A stretch of 64,000 nucleotides of DNA from Betaproteobacteria bacterium (GCA_025350245.1 JANXYG010000009.1:62001-126000), one strand, 5' to 3'; shown: positions 28,332 through 39,495, numbered from the stretch's first letter. The notes: generated by a model not told the origin, from the letters alone. Numbers and translations are program-made.

Positions 28332-29522
28332 TCATCCCGTCTGGCACATGAGTCCCTTCAGGTATTCGCTCTCCGGAAACGCGAGCATGACCGGATGATC
28401 CGCGGCGGCGCTCATGTGATGCAGCACGCGCACCTCGACATCGGCATCGACCGCCGCGCCGGCAACGATCTTCTGGAACAGGTCGCGATGGACGCCGCCG
28501 GAGCATGAGAACGTGAACAGGATGCCCCCGGGGCGCAACAGCTTGAAAGCCCAGAGGTTGATGTCCTTGTAGGCGCGCGCCGCCTTCTCGGCATGCGACG
28601 CGGTGGGCGCGAACTTGGGCGGATCGAGCACGATGACGTCGAACTGCCGTGCCTGGTCGCGGAACTTGCGCAACTGGGCGAACACGTCGGCTTCGATCAA
28701 GTCGACGCGCGCCTCCGGGAAATCGTTGAGGCGCACGTGGCGGCGCGCTGCTGCCAGCGCATCGCCGGAACTGTCGATCGCGGTCACGAAAGCGGCGCCA
28801 CCCGCGAGGGCGTTGAGCGTGAAACCGCCGGTATAGCAGAAGCAGTCGAGTACTTCACGCCCCGACGAAAGATCACGCACCAGCGCACGGTTGTCGCGTT
28901 GATCGAGGTAGAAACCGGTCTTGTGTCCGCGCGCGATGTCGGCCTCGAACCGCACACCGTTCTCTTCGATGGCGATCGGCGCCGACGGCGCATCGCCGCT
29001 CACCGGTTCGACCCGCGGCGTCAGCCCCTCGAGCATCATCACGTCGGCATCCGAGCGTTCGAACACATGCCGGGCGCCGGTGATGTCGGCCGCGAGCGTC
29101 GCGATCTCGTCGCGCCAGCGCCAGGCCCCGGCGCTCGACAACTGCAACACCAGCCAGTCACCGAAGCGGTCGATCACCACCCCGGGCAGGCCGTCGGCTT
29201 CGCCATGCACCAGCCGCATCGCGCCCGACGCGGCGGTGGCGTCGGCGAGGAGGGTCCGGCGAGCGAGTGCCTTGCGCAAGCGTCCGGCGAAGAACTCGGT
29301 GTCGATGCGGGCACCTTCGTGGAAGTCCCAGATGCGGGCACTGATCTGCGATTTCGGGCTGTAGGCACCCCAGCCGAGGAATCCGCCCTGCGACGAGCGA
29401 ATCTCGACCGTCGCGCCGGATTCGGGCTCACCCTCGACGCGCGCGACCGCGCCGGAGAACACCCAGGGATGGCGCCGCTGGAGGGATTTCTCGCGGCCGG
29501 GCTTGAGAACGATTCGGGACAT
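28332..29522 (-). CDS. rlmI: 23S rRNA m5C methyltransferase RlmI
   Basis: 396 residues from the ATG at 29522, the same length as E. coli RlmI, which methylates C1962 of 23S rRNA. An N-terminal PUA domain (LKPGREKSLQRRHPWVFSGA) precedes the SAM domain with GHKTGFYLDQRDNR, DCFCYTGGFTLNAL, VIVLDPPKFAP and a catalytic-cysteine segment TFSCSGGV. All expected motifs are present. The GC-rich repeat follows directly downstream. Confidence 0.94.
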   Translation of the reverse strand: MSRIVLKPGREKSLQRRHPWVFSGAVARVEGEPESGATVEIRSSQGGFLGWGAYSPKSQISARIWDFHEGARIDTEFFAGRLRKALARRTLLADATAASGAMRLVHGEADGLPGVVIDRFGDWLVLQLSSAGAWRWRDEIATLAADITGARHVFERSDADVMMLEGLTPRVEPVSGDAPSAPIAIEENGVRFEADIARGHKTGFYLDQRDNRALVRDLSSGREVLDCFCYTGGFTLNALAGGAAFVTAIDSSGDALAAARRHVRLNDFPEARVDLIEADVFAQLRKFRDQARQFDVIVLDPPKFAPTASHAEKAARAYKDINLWAFKLLRPGGILFTFSCSGGVHRDLFQKIVAGAAVDADVEVRVLHHMSAAADHPVMLAFPESEYLKGLMCQTG

Positions 29523-29660
29523 GTTGGAGACCGGGCTGGACCGCATGATGCCGCAAGAAGCGGCAACGGAACTCCGTGCAGACGGAGACGAGACTGGTGA
29601 CGACGAAGCGATGGTCGGCGGGGACCGCACGTTTTACCCCGACGATGGACGGTACTTCGG

Positions 29661-30593
29661 TCAGGACTTCTTCAGGGCGCGCGGGTGCGCAGCGTCGTAT
29701 ACCTTGGACAGATGCTGGAAGTCCAGATGCGTGTAGACCTGGGTGGTCGAGATGCTGGCGTGCCCGAGCAGTTCCTGCACCGCTCGCAGGTCGCCGCTCG
29801 ATTGCAGAAGATGCGACGCGAACGAGTGCCGCAGCACGTGCGGGTGCACGCCAACGGCGAGGCCGCGATCGGCCGCGAGCCGTCGCAGGCGCAGCTGGAT
29901 GGTGCGGGCACCGATGCGGCCGCCACGCCGATTGAGAAACAGTGCCGCTTCGCCGGACCGGGCCAAGGTGGTTCGCAGCGGCAACCACGCGGCGATCGCA
30001 TCGGCCGCCGCTCGACCGACCGGCACCACCCGGACCTTCGAGCCCTTGCCAATGACGCGAACCAGACCGGCTCGAAGGTCGACATCGCCCGGATCGAGTG
30101 CCACCACCTCGGCCAGCCGCAGGCCGGACGAGTAGATGAGTTCGAAGATCGCCTTGTCGCGTTCGGGTTCCGGTGAGCCGGTTTCGCCGTCGAGCAGCCG
30201 GGTCGCTTCATCCGGTGTCAGGCTGGTGGGCAATCGTTTCGGGGAGCGTGGCGGCCGCAGGCCCGCGACCGGATTGGTGCCCAGGCCGCAGTCGCGGACG
30301 AGGTAGCCGTAGAATCCGCGCCACGCTGAAAGCTTGCGAGCCAAACTGCGGCCGCCCAGCCCGCCGCTGTGCAGGCGCGCAACGTAGCGCCGGACATCGT
30401 GCACGGTGATGTCGCCGAGCGGCGTTTCAGCAACCAGTTGCAGGAAGACGCGCACGTCGCGCGCATAGGCTTCCACGGTGTGCGCCGCCAGTCGGCGCTC
30501 GACACGCAGATGCGACACATAGCCGTCGAAGGCCGCGATCGATACCGCCGGCAAGGGCTCGGTCGTCACCTCGACCAGTTCGCTACCCGGCAT
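29661..30593 (-). CDS. xerC: Tyrosine recombinase XerC
   Basis: Site-specific recombinase that resolves chromosome dimers at dif with XerD, 310 residues. The N-terminal SAM-like domain (FDGYVSHLRVERRLAAHTVEAY) is followed by the catalytic set: Arg in SSGLRLAEV, Lys in GKGSKVRVVPV, HVLRHSFASHLL, LGHASISTTQVYTHLD with the nucleophilic Tyr. Its ATG overlaps the DUF484 stop by one base (TGATG). The gene order dapF-DUF484-xerC is the classical one, marking this as the chromosomal xerC and not an integrase. Confidence 0.95.
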   Translation of the reverse strand: MPGSELVEVTTEPLPAVSIAAFDGYVSHLRVERRLAAHTVEAYARDVRVFLQLVAETPLGDITVHDVRRYVARLHSGGLGGRSLARKLSAWRGFYGYLVRDCGLGTNPVAGLRPPRSPKRLPTSLTPDEATRLLDGETGSPEPERDKAIFELIYSSGLRLAEVVALDPGDVDLRAGLVRVIGKGSKVRVVPVGRAAADAIAAWLPLRTTLARSGEAALFLNRRGGRIGARTIQLRLRRLAADRGLAVGVHPHVLRHSFASHLLQSSGDLRAVQELLGHASISTTQVYTHLDFQHLSKVYDAAHPRALKKS

Positions 30594-31261
30594 CAGCCAA
30601 GCAACCGGGCAAGGGTATGGCCCACCAGTTCGCCGAGCCGTTTGAGGTAGACCGTTCCCATGTCGGGGTAGAAGCGTTGCGCATCCGGACTCGCGAGCGC
30701 GAGCAGCCCGAGGCCCTTCCGGCCTCGCAGCGGCACGTAGGCAAACGAGTTCAGGCCTGTCGCCGGTTCTCCGAACCAAGTGGCCGTCTCGAACATGGGC
30801 TGGGCGCTGCAATAGGGGTTCGAGAGGCTTTCGGCGAACACGTGCACTTCCTCGCTGGCGATATGGAACTCGGGCTGGTGCCACTCCCCTTCGGCCCACA
30901 GCCGCATGCCGACCTGCGGCACCGCGAAATCGCCGCGCAGATTGGCGTAGGTGGCCGCGAGCGCCGCATCCAGATCGACCGCGGCGAGCAGGCTGAGCGC
31001 TATCCGGTGCAAGCGCTCGATGATGGCGTCGTTCTGTTGGCCGAACTCGACCAGTTCGTGCAACTTGCGTTCGAGCGCCTTGTTCTTCTCGCGCAGGGTG
31101 ACCATCTGCCGCTCGGCGATGGGGATCGCCCGCCCGCCGTGCGGATGCGGAACGTAGATGGTCGCGAGCATCTCCGCGTATTGCTCGAAGAAACCGGGGT
31201 TGTCCTCAAGGTAGCGCGCTACGTCGTCGGCGGCGAATGGCATGTGGTTTCCCGGATACAT
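30593..31261 (-). CDS. DUF484 family protein (YigA-like)
   Basis: 222 residues, with an N-terminal helical part including a coiled coil (RQMVTLREKNKALERKLHEL), then a GAF-like domain (FAYVPLRGRKGLGLLALASP). The gene lies between dapF and xerC, as yigA does in E. coli; its role is unknown, perhaps linked to recombination or cell division. The ATG at 31261 overlaps the dapF stop by one base. A second ATG six codons in (MPFAADDVARYL) is closer to the conserved N-terminus. Confidence 0.88.
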   Translation of the reverse strand: MYPGNHMPFAADDVARYLEDNPGFFEQYAEMLATIYVPHPHGGRAIPIAERQMVTLREKNKALERKLHELVEFGQQNDAIIERLHRIALSLLAAVDLDAALAATYANLRGDFAVPQVGMRLWAEGEWHQPEFHIASEEVHVFAESLSNPYCSAQPMFETATWFGEPATGLNSFAYVPLRGRKGLGLLALASPDAQRFYPDMGTVYLKRLGELVGHTLARLLG

Positions 31262-32148
31262 CAGGTGAAAACAACGGTTGCGTCCACGGCCGTTGTCGCC
31301 AGGGACTGCGGGGGATCCGGAAGCTCGATCACGCCTTCGAACACGGTGTGGGCGGGACCGGTCATGCGCACGCCGGTGGTGCCACCAGCCCAGGAGATCG
31401 CCAGCACGCCGCCGCGTGTGTGCACCCGCACCGGGCTTGTCAGCAGGCCGCGGTCGATGCCCGAGACCACGGCTGCGCAGGCACCCGTGCCGCAAGAAAG
31501 TGTTTCACCCGCACCACGTTCGTATACGCGCAGGCGGATCTCGTGCGGATTCACGATCTGCATGAAACCGGCGTTGACCCGCTCCGGGAAGCGGACGTGC
31601 CGCTCGATCAGCGGGCCTTCACTGGCGACCGGCGCGCGTTCGACATCGACGACGACCTGCACGGCGTGCGGATTGCCCATCGATACCGCGCCGATCGCGC
31701 GCGTGGTGCCATCGACGTCGAGCGGATAGGACGTCGCACGGGCTGGCGCGGTGAATGGAATGACGGTCGGCTCGAACAATGGCGCCCCCATGTCGACGCT
31801 GACATTGCCATCGGCTTCCAGCCGCGGCGCGATCACGCCGCACATCGTGCCGACCCGAATCTCGCGCCTGGTGGTCAGGCTTCGCGAGTGCACGAACACC
31901 ACGAAGCAGCGCGCGCCGTTGCCGCATTGCTGCACTTCGCCGCCGTCGTTGTTGAAGATGCGGTAGTGAAAGTCGGTCCCCGGAAGCCGGGCCGGTTCGA
32001 CCACGAGCACCTGGTCGCAGCCGACGCCGAAGTGCCGGTCGCAAAGCAGCCGCAGTTGATCACGATCGAGCGCGAACGGTTCACGGGTGGCGTCGATCAC
32101 CACAAAGTCGTTGCCCGCGCCCTGCATCTTGGTGAACTCCAGCCTCAT
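31261..32148 (-). CDS. dapF: Diaminopimelate epimerase DapF
   Basis: Converts LL- to meso-diaminopimelate for lysine and peptidoglycan synthesis, 295 residues. The two catalytic cysteines are in [15 protein letters not shown] (Cys75) and [10 protein letters not shown]. The N-terminus [17 protein letters not shown] is canonical. The start overlaps the GNAT stop by four bases and the stop overlaps DUF484. The product feeds the muropeptide pathway served by mpl at 51.5 kb. Confidence 0.96.
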   Translation of the reverse strand: MRLEFTKMQGAGNDFVVIDATREPFALDRDQLRLLCDRHFGVGCDQVLVVEPARLPGTDFHYRIFNNDGGEVQQCGNGARCFVVFVHSRSLTTRREIRVGTMCGVIAPRLEADGNVSVDMGAPLFEPTVIPFTAPARATSYPLDVDGTTRAIGAVSMGNPHAVQVVVDVERAPVASEGPLIERHVRFPERVNAGFMQIVNPHEIRLRVYERGAGETLSCGTGACAAVVSGIDRGLLTSPVRVHTRGGVLAISWAGGTTGVRMTGPAHTVFEGVIELPDPPQSLATTAVDATVVFT

Positions 32149-32663
32149 GCCGGCGCACCGGGTACCCGGGCCATGATGTAGTCGTCCATCACGAAACCGT
32201 TGCCGATATCGAACGTGGCCGATTCGACGATCTCGAACCCGCTCTTGCGGTAGGCGCCGATCGCCGACGCATTGTGCTTGTTCACCTGCAGATACAGGCG
32301 TTGCATGCCCATGTCGATTGCCCGCCGTTCGATGTGCCGCAGCAGCGCCGCACCCAGGCCGCAACCTCGCAGCCGGTAGCTCACGTACAGCTTGTCGATC
32401 TTGATCTCGCCCTCCTGCGTCCCGGTTTCGGTCGCGGCGAAGGCGGCAAGACCCGCCTCGGTCACGAGCTGGTCCCACCACATCCCGGCCCGGCCCAGTT
32501 GCGCGCGAATGACATCGGGGTGGTAGCGCTCGGCCAGCATGTATTCTATCTGTGCGGTCGAGATGATGGCGGGATAGTGGCGATGCCAGGTGTCGTGCGC
32601 GAGCACCACCAGGGCCGGAATGTCGGCGTGGGTGACAGGCCGTATCTCATGAGTGGTGATCAA
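32145..32663 (-). CDS. GNAT family N-acetyltransferase
   Basis: Acyl-CoA-dependent acetyltransferase, 172 residues. The acetyl-CoA loop is [20 protein letters not shown], and the C-terminal [18 protein letters not shown] is typical of RimI-like members. The best start is TTG at 32663, which forms TTGA with the acyltransferase stop and has GGGGAG upstream. No ATG gives a conserved N-terminus. The substrate is unknown. Confidence 0.85.
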   Translation of the reverse strand: MITTHEIRPVTHADIPALVVLAHDTWHRHYPAIISTAQIEYMLAERYHPDVIRAQLGRAGMWWDQLVTEAGLAAFAATETGTQEGEIKIDKLYVSYRLRGCGLGAALLRHIERRAIDMGMQRLYLQVNKHNASAIGAYRKSGFEIVESATFDIGNGFVMDDYIMARVPGAPA

Positions 32664-33532
32664 TAGATTCGCTCCCCGCCTTCTTCGGGCCGGGTCTTGA
32701 AGCGCTTGTGTAGCCAGTAGTACTGGGCGGGCATTTCTAGGACACGTTCTTCGATGAACGCATTCATGCGGCGGGTGTCGGCCTCGATGCTGTCCCCCGG
32801 ATAGTGCTCCCATGCCGGGTACATGCGCATCACATAGCCGGCGGCGCCGGGGAGTTGGCGTACCACCACCGGCACTACGGCGGCGCCGGTCAGGCGTGCC
32901 AACCGTGACAGTGCCGTCACGGTGGCGGCCTCGACCCCGAAGAACGGGACGAACAGCGAATCGCGCGCACCGAGATCGAGGTCGGGCGAGAGTTGCAGGC
33001 CGAGACCGTCACGGAATCCGCGCAGCAGCGTCTTGACCCCCTCTTGCCGGGCGACCATGCGGGTTCCAGGAAAGCGGCTGCGCGCCCGCACCAGGAACTC
33101 GTCGAACACCCGGTTCTTCTGGTGGCTGTAGACGGCCATGCCCTGGTAGTCCATCGACATGCGCAGGCCCTCGAGTTCGATGCCGGCGAAGTGCGGCACC
33201 AGGAAGATCACCCGCCGGTCGCCCAGTGCCCGCGCGTGTTCCTCGCCCTCGATCCTGACCAGCCGGCGCACTCGGCGTTCCGACCCCCACCAGCCGATGG
33301 TGCCCTCCAGCAGGCCGCGTGCAACGGCAACGAAATGCGCCCGCAACACCGCTTCGCGGCGGGCTTCGTCCCAGTCGGGAAAGCACAGCCGCAGATTGGT
33401 CGCCGCCACCATGCGGCGCTCTCGCGCCAGGAGGCGCAAAGCTGTTCCGGCGAACGCACCGACGAGGGCGAGCACCGGCAGCGGCAGCCAATGAAGCAGC
33501 CACAGAACGCCGATCGCGAGACGGGTGAACAT
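32660..33532 (-). CDS. Lipid A biosynthesis acyltransferase (LpxL/HtrB family), second copy
   Basis: 290 residues: an N-terminal membrane anchor (FTRLAIGVLWLLHWLPLPV), then the acyltransferase motif HFAGIE (HX4E) after VIFLVPHFAG. It transfers a secondary acyl chain to Kdo2-lipid IVA at the inner membrane. Its ATG overlaps the stop of the preceding paralogue by one base (TGATG), so the two acyltransferases are coupled and probably add the two secondary chains. No signal decides which is LpxL and which LpxM. Confidence 0.9.
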   Translation of the reverse strand: MFTRLAIGVLWLLHWLPLPVLALVGAFAGTALRLLARERRMVAATNLRLCFPDWDEARREAVLRAHFVAVARGLLEGTIGWWGSERRVRRLVRIEGEEHARALGDRRVIFLVPHFAGIELEGLRMSMDYQGMAVYSHQKNRVFDEFLVRARSRFPGTRMVARQEGVKTLLRGFRDGLGLQLSPDLDLGARDSLFVPFFGVEAATVTALSRLARLTGAAVVPVVVRQLPGAAGYVMRMYPAWEHYPGDSIEADTRRMNAFIEERVLEMPAQYYWLHKRFKTRPEEGGERIY

Positions 33533-34482
33533 CAGCGCCCGCCGGGCCGCCCCCAAGGGCGCTGGCCCCCTTGAGGGGGAAGGCGCAGCGCAGCGCAGCC
33601 TGGGGGTGGACAGACGTCCTGCCGCTCTGGCGGCGGCGGTGCCCCGGCTGGCGTCTTGTAACGGTTGTAGCTCCACAGGTACTGCTCGGGACAGGTGCGG
33701 ACCAGCGCCTCGATCGCCTGGTTCAATCGTCTCGGACCGCCCGACCCGTGAAGGTCGTCTTCCAGGGGTGTGATGTCGAGGACGAAGCCGCGGCCGTCCG
33801 GCAGGCGGCGGGCGAATGCCAGCAGCACCACGCACCCGGTCGATTGCTGGAGCCGGCCGGCCAGCGTCATGGTGTAGGCGGCACGACCGAAGAACGTGGT
33901 CCATTCGCCCTCGCCGGTGCCGGGCACATGATCCGGCAACATGCCGACCGCTTCGCCCGAGCGCAACGCACGCAGGAGTTGCCGGACGCCACCGAGCGTC
34001 GTCGGCGCGATCCGGCCGTGGGCGCGTTCGCGGCCGGATCGCATGATCGGATCGAGCCAGCGCAGTTTCGGCGGACGATAAAGCACGGTGATCGGTATCC
34101 TGACCGCGGCATACAGTGCCGCTACGTCGAAACATCCGAGGTGTGGTGTCAGGAACAGGATGCCCCGTCCTGCGGCGCGCGCAGCTTCGGCATGGTGCCA
34201 GCCGCTCGCCTCGACGATGGTGGCCACCGCCGTCTCGGTGGGACGGAACCAGATGAACAACAACTCGAACAGGCCCTTGCCGGTTTCGCGGACGCACGAC
34301 CGGCAAAGCCGCTCGAGCACGGCGGGGTCGTCGGCAAGGCCGCTCGCGGCCAGGTTGTCGGTGAGCCTTGCCGCATAGCGTGGCGACAGGCGGTAGGCGG
34401 CGCGCCCCACCAACTCGCCGAGCCGATGCAGCGCTGGCAGAGGCAGTTTTCCGAGCAACCGGAGACAGGCTTCGATCATCAT
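33532..34482 (-). CDS. Lipid A biosynthesis acyltransferase, first copy, with repeat-encoded C-terminus
   Basis: 316 residues with the acyltransferase motif HLGCFD (HX4D) after ILFLTPH. Conserved sequence ends near [17 protein letters not shown]. The last roughly 25 residues ([16 protein letters not shown] and onward) are a direct translation of the GC-rich intergenic repeat at 33544-33612. The original stop has apparently been replaced by the repeat, and the frame now ends exactly at the ATG of the second acyltransferase. Divergent from metK across 71 bases. Confidence 0.88.
   Translation of the reverse strand: MMIEACLRLLGKLPLPALHRLGELVGRAAYRLSPRYAARLTDNLAASGLADDPAVLERLCRSCVRETGKGLFELLFIWFRPTETAVATIVEASGWHHAEAARAAGRGILFLTPHLGCFDVAALYAAVRIPITVLYRPPKLRWLDPIMRSGRERAHGRIAPTTLGGVRQLLRALRSGEAVGMLPDHVPGTGEGEWTTFFGRAAYTMTLAGRLQQSTGCVVLLAFARRLPDGRGFVLDITPLEDDLHGSGGPRRLNQAIEALVRTCPEQYLWSYNRYKTPAGAPPPPERQDVCPPPGCAALRLPPQGGQRPWGRPGGR
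33544..33612 (-). repeat. 3'-end repeat, copy 4, inside a coding region
   Basis: On the reverse strand it reads CCACCCCCAGGCTGCGCTGC, then the CCTTCCCCCT and AAGGGGG arms. It has the same orientation as the gene it ends, like the other copies, but here it is translated as the acyltransferase tail. Confidence 0.85.
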
Positions 34483-34553
34483 CGGCGGCGGGTGCTGGAA
34501 CGCAATCTGCTATCCTCAACCAATCTGACTTTTTTTGCCGAGGAGCTTCGAGG

Positions 34554-35735
34554 ATGAGTGAATTTCTATTTACATCGGAGTCGGTGTCCGAGGGACACCC
34601 CGACAAGGTGGCCGATCAGATTTCCGACGCCATTCTCGACGCGATCCTGGCGCAGGACAAGATGGCGCGGGTTGCCGCCGAAACGCTGTGCAATACCGGC
34701 CTGGTGGTGCTGGCCGGTGAGATCACCACCAACGCCAACATCGATTACATCGGCGTGGCGCGCGAAACCATCAAGCGCATCGGCTACGACAACTCCGAGT
34801 ATGGCATCGACTACAAGGGTTGCGCGGTGCTGGTCGCCTACGACAAGCAGTCCCCGGACATCGCCCAGGGCGTCGACGAAGGCAAGGGCATCGATCTCGA
34901 CCAGGGCGCTGGCGATCAGGGCCTGATGTTCGGCTATGCCTGCGACGAAACTTCATCGCTCATGCCGATGCCGATCTACCTGGCGCACCGCCTGGTCGAA
35001 CGGCAGTCCGAGTTGCGCAAAGACGGCCGTCTGCCGTGGTTGCGCCCCGACGCGAAGTCGCAGGTCACCATTCGCTACGTCAACGGCAAGCCCGACTCGA
35101 TCGACACGGTCGTGCTTTCGACACAGCATGCGCCGGAGATGACCCACAAGCAGATCGAGGAAGCGGTCATCGAGCAGATCATCAAGCCGGTGCTGCCCAA
35201 GCACATGATCAAGGGCAACATCCGCTACCTGGTCAACCCCACCGGGCGATTCGTCGTCGGCGGTCCCCAGGGCGACTGCGGCCTGACCGGTCGCAAGATC
35301 ATCGTCGACACCTACGGCGGTGCCGCGCCGCACGGTGGCGGTGCTTTCTCCGGCAAGGATCCGACCAAGGTCGATCGCTCGGCAGCCTACGCCGCACGCT
35401 ACGTCGCCAAGAATGTCGTGGGTGCCGGACTGGCCAGCAAGTGCCTGGTGCAGGTGTCGTATGCGATCGGAGTGGCTAAGCCCACCAGCGTCATGGTGAC
35501 CACCTCAGGCACCGGCAAGATCAGCGACGAGAAGTTGGCCGAGCTGGTGAAGAATCATTTCGATCTTCGCCCCAAGGGCATCGTCCAGATGCTCGACCTG
35601 CTGCGGCCCATCTATGGCAAAACCGCGGCGTATGGCCACTTCGGCCGCGATGAACCGGAGTTCACCTGGGAAGCGCTGGACAAGGTCGAGGCGCTCAAGG
35701 CCGCCGCCGGCGTCAAGGCAACCGCTACCGTCTGA
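34554..35735 (+). CDS. metK: S-adenosylmethionine synthetase
   Basis: Makes S-adenosylmethionine from ATP and methionine, 393 residues. Motifs: [25 protein letters not shown] (ATP site), [15 protein letters not shown] (phosphate loop) and the C-terminal [11 protein letters not shown]. The ATG at 34554 follows GAGGAGCTTCGAGG. I looked for a SAM riboswitch in the 71-base divergent gap and saw none. An intrinsic terminator follows at 35754. It heads the methyl-cycle genes metK, ahcY and metF. Confidence 0.97.
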   Translation: MSEFLFTSESVSEGHPDKVADQISDAILDAILAQDKMARVAAETLCNTGLVVLAGEITTNANIDYIGVARETIKRIGYDNSEYGIDYKGCAVLVAYDKQSPDIAQGVDEGKGIDLDQGAGDQGLMFGYACDETSSLMPMPIYLAHRLVERQSELRKDGRLPWLRPDAKSQVTIRYVNGKPDSIDTVVLSTQHAPEMTHKQIEEAVIEQIIKPVLPKHMIKGNIRYLVNPTGRFVVGGPQGDCGLTGRKIIVDTYGGAAPHGGGAFSGKDPTKVDRSAAYAARYVAKNVVGAGLASKCLVQVSYAIGVAKPTSVMVTTSGTGKISDEKLAELVKNHFDLRPKGIVQMLDLLRPIYGKTAAYGHFGRDEPEFTWEALDKVEALKAAAGVKATATV

Positions 35736-35753
35736 TCCGGCGGTACCGCCAAC

Positions 35754-35782
35754 AAAAAAGCCACCCTCGGGTGGCTTTTTTG
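35754..35782 (+). terminator. Intrinsic terminator of metK
   Basis: A-run, then GCCACCC (35760-35766), a tiny loop, GGGTGGC (35769-35775), and T6. The symmetric A and T runs could terminate both strands. It lies 18 bases past the metK stop. Confidence 0.92.
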
Positions 35783-35823
35783 TTTCAGGCCATTGCCGCC
35801 CCCTTATTGAGGATTGCGAACCA

Positions 35824-35875
35824 AGGCGCTGCGCCCCCTGGGGGAAGGCGTAGCGCAGCGCAGTCTGGGGGCGGG
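35824..35875 (-). repeat. 3'-end repeat, copy 5 (short)
   Basis: Shorter version of the GC-rich element, starting about 8 bases past the reverse-strand helicase stop and reading in its direction (GCCCGCCCCCAGACTGCGCT on the reverse strand). It ends with a CCCCCAGGGGGCGC palindrome. Confidence 0.75.
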
Positions 35876-35882
35876 CGTCACC

Positions 35883-37265
35883 TCAAGGGCGACGAGCCCG
35901 CCGGGGCGCGTCGGAGAAGTCGCGCCGGGCGGGAGCGCCATGGCGCACCGTTGTGCCCGACGGACGGGCACGCTCGGAACCGCTGCGAGCGCCATGTGGT
36001 CTGGTCGGCCTGCCTGTTGCATTGGCTGGGCGCGCTTTCGGTTCCAGGCCTTCGAGCGTCGACACCGGAATCTGCTGCGTCGTGAAGCGTTCGATCGAAC
36101 GAATCTTGTGCGCGTCGCCGTACTCGGCGAGCGTGATCGCGAGCCCGGTCCGGCCGGCGCGCCCGGTCCGGCCGATGCGGTGAACGTAGTCCTCGGCGGT
36201 GATCGGCAGCCCGTAGTTGATCACATGGCTGATGGTCGGCACGTCGATGCCGCGCGCGGCCACATCGGTTGCCACCAGGATGCGAAGCTTGCGGCGCCGC
36301 AGGCCCAGCAGCGTGTGATTGCGCCGGCCCTGCGGCATTCCACCGTGCAAGGCCGCCACCGCATGACCGAGCGCTTCGAGGCTGACCGCAACCCGTTCCG
36401 CGTCGATCTGCGTCGAGGTGAAGACGATTGCCTGGTCGATCTCGGGATCGGTCAGCAGGCGTTCCAGCAGACGGTCCTTGTGGCCACGCCCATCGGCCCA
36501 GTGCAGCCGCTGGGTGATGAAGGTGTTGGTGTCGGTGTGCGAGTGGGTTTCGATACGTTGTGGTGAGCGCATGAGCTTGCCCGCCAGCTTTGCGACGTTG
36601 CCGGCGAGCGTGGCCGAGAACAGAAGGGTCTGGCGAGTCGCCGGTGTCGCCGCCGCGATGGCTTCGATGTCCTCGATGAACCCCATGTCGAGCATGCGAT
36701 CCGCTTCGTCGAGAACCAGCACTTCGACCCGCGACAAATTAAGGTTGCCGCTGTTGAGGTGGTCCAGCAGTCGTCCCGGCGTCGCCACGAGAACGTCGAG
36801 AGGGCTCTTGATGGCTCTGAGTTGCGCGCCGTAGGGAACACCGCCCACGACCGTTGCGGTCCGCAACCAGCGCAATTGATTGCCATAGGTGTCGCATGCC
36901 TGCGACACCTGGATGGTCAGTTCCCGCGTCGGGGTAAGCACCAGCACCCGGGGACCCACTGCGCCCCTTTGCGACTTCAACTCGGAGGTCGCGAGGCGAT
37001 GCAGGGCGGGAAGCACGAACGCGGCGGTCTTGCCGCTGCCGGTCGCGGCAGTGACCGCGAGGTCGACCCCCGTGATCGCCGCGGGGATGGCTGCCGCCTG
37101 TACCGCGGTCGGCTCGGTGTAGCCCGAGAGCTGCACGGCCTTCAGCAAAGCGGGATGAAGCCCGAGGAGATCGAAGCCGGTCGCGGGCTGATCAGTCGTG
37201 CTTTCGGGATTGCCGTCGTTGGTGATGACGGCAACGTTGTCCAGCGTGATATCGATATCGCTCAA
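35883..37265 (-). CDS. DEAD-box RNA helicase (RhlE-like)
   Basis: ATP-dependent RNA helicase, about 460 residues. Ordered motifs: Q-motif region GYTEPTAVQAAAIP, Walker A AATGSGKT, TPTRELTIQ, DEAD (LVLDEADRMLDMGF), SAT (LLFSATLAG), and the C-terminal ARGIDVP and HRIGRTGRAGRTG. A basic, low-complexity tail follows, as in RhlE proteins. I chose TTG at 37265 because GGAG lies 6 bases upstream and LSDIDITLDN follows. An ATG five bases upstream opens only a two-codon frame (ATGTTTTGA). RNA remodelling or cold adaptation is the family role. Confidence 0.88.
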   Translation of the reverse strand: MSDIDITLDNVAVITNDGNPESTTDQPATGFDLLGLHPALLKAVQLSGYTEPTAVQAAAIPAAITGVDLAVTAATGSGKTAAFVLPALHRLATSELKSQRGAVGPRVLVLTPTRELTIQVSQACDTYGNQLRWLRTATVVGGVPYGAQLRAIKSPLDVLVATPGRLLDHLNSGNLNLSRVEVLVLDEADRMLDMGFIEDIEAIAAATPATRQTLLFSATLAGNVAKLAGKLMRSPQRIETHSHTDTNTFITQRLHWADGRGHKDRLLERLLTDPEIDQAIVFTSTQIDAERVAVSLEALGHAVAALHGGMPQGRRNHTLLGLRRRKLRILVATDVAARGIDVPTISHVINYGLPITAEDYVHRIGRTGRAGRTGLAITLAEYGDAHKIRSIERFTTQQIPVSTLEGLEPKARPANATGRPTRPHGARSGSERARPSGTTVRHGAPARRDFSDAPRRARRP

Positions 37266-37472
37266 AACATTCTCCAAAACAGTCGCGCACGTCTCGCGAG
37301 GAGCGAGACGGTGGTGGGTCGCATGGTCGCGACGGCATCGCCGCCAACCAGGTAGACCCGCGCGCGAAGCCGGGAATGGAAAGTCAGAGTCGATGTGATT
37401 GCGCTGATACGGCTCATGCAAGACAGCTACTGAAGCCGCATCGACAACGCAGGGGCCGGAGGATACGCATCT

Positions 37473-37838
37473 TTGTGCGGCGCGGCAAAAGAAATCGCGA
37501 CGGTGTGGCAGAAAGCCAGTGTAATCGCGACCGACCCGGCAACCGAGGCAGTGCTCGGCAAGGGACAGCCGTTCTACGTACGTGTCACCTTCGAGCCCGG
37601 TCTCGGGCATCTGGGCTCGCCCCTTTGCCAGCGGAAAACCGGTGAAGCGCTACTTTTCGAACGCGTCGGCGAGCCCTGTCGGGGCCGGCGAGACGCTTGG
37701 GGTTTCGTGGTGCTGCGGATCATGGTCGGCACCAGCTACGACCCGACGTCGCACAACCTCTGGCCGTTCGAGATTCTGAGCAGCGGCATCGTGACACTGA
37801 CATTCGGCACGATGTTCGCTAGACTGCGCGGTTCCTGA
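37473..37838 (+). CDS. Uncharacterised ORF upstream of the SAH riboswitch
   Basis: Possible 121-residue protein filling part of the 570-base gap between the helicase and ahcY. The first half (ATVWQKASVIATDPATEAVL then YVRVTFEPG) has amino-acid composition and codon choice like a real gene. The second half is less convincing, and the stop lies inside the first stem of the SAH riboswitch. No family was recognised and no ribosome site is obvious. It could be a fragment of a decayed gene. The rest of the gap (37266-37472) holds nothing I recognise. Confidence 0.3.
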   Translation: MCGAAKEIATVWQKASVIATDPATEAVLGKGQPFYVRVTFEPGLGHLGSPLCQRKTGEALLFERVGEPCRGRRDAWGFVVLRIMVGTSYDPTSHNLWPFEILSSGIVTLTFGTMFARLRGS

Positions 37839-37899
37839 GGAGCGCTGCAACGGGGTGGAGTCTGTCCCCTGCCAGGCTCAGGTTTTGCAACTGCGCTCG
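37834..37899 (+). promoter_or_regulatory. S-adenosylhomocysteine (SAH) riboswitch
   Basis: Matches the ahcY-associated SAH aptamer: CCTGAG (37834-37839) pairs with CTCAGG (37877-37882) as P1, GAGCGC (37840-37845) pairs with GCGCTC (37893-37898) as the pseudoknot, and the conserved GAGGAGCGCTGCAAC and CCAGGCTC segments are present. An internal CGGGG/CCCC stem forms P2. It lies about 90 bases upstream of ahcY. In characterised cases SAH binding turns on expression of the SAH-recycling gene. A downstream stem ACTCGT/ACGAGT (from about 37904) may be part of the expression platform. Confidence 0.93.
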
Positions 37900-37987
37900 T
37901 TGACTCGTGACTGGCTCACGGGTGACGAGTGCGGAACCTCAAGCCCCATCGCCATCCGTTCGCCTGTCCCTCAACCAGGAGAAACAG

Positions 37988-39406
<1,419 letters not shown>

Positions 39407-39495
39407 TGCCGGTTCGCGGCAGCCTCCGGGGTGCCGCACCGCATTGCCGCCCGGGGCGGATCGATCGTCCCGTACGGCTGACCGCAACGATGCAG

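Noticed and set aside
29661-30593. Tyrosine recombinase as an integron or phage integrase
   Set aside because: Gene order dapF-DUF484-xerC and housekeeping codon use identify the chromosomal XerC.
34483-34553. SAM riboswitch before metK
   Set aside because: The gap is only 71 bases and shows no SAM-I, SAM-II or SAM/SAH core; only a divergent promoter region is plausible.
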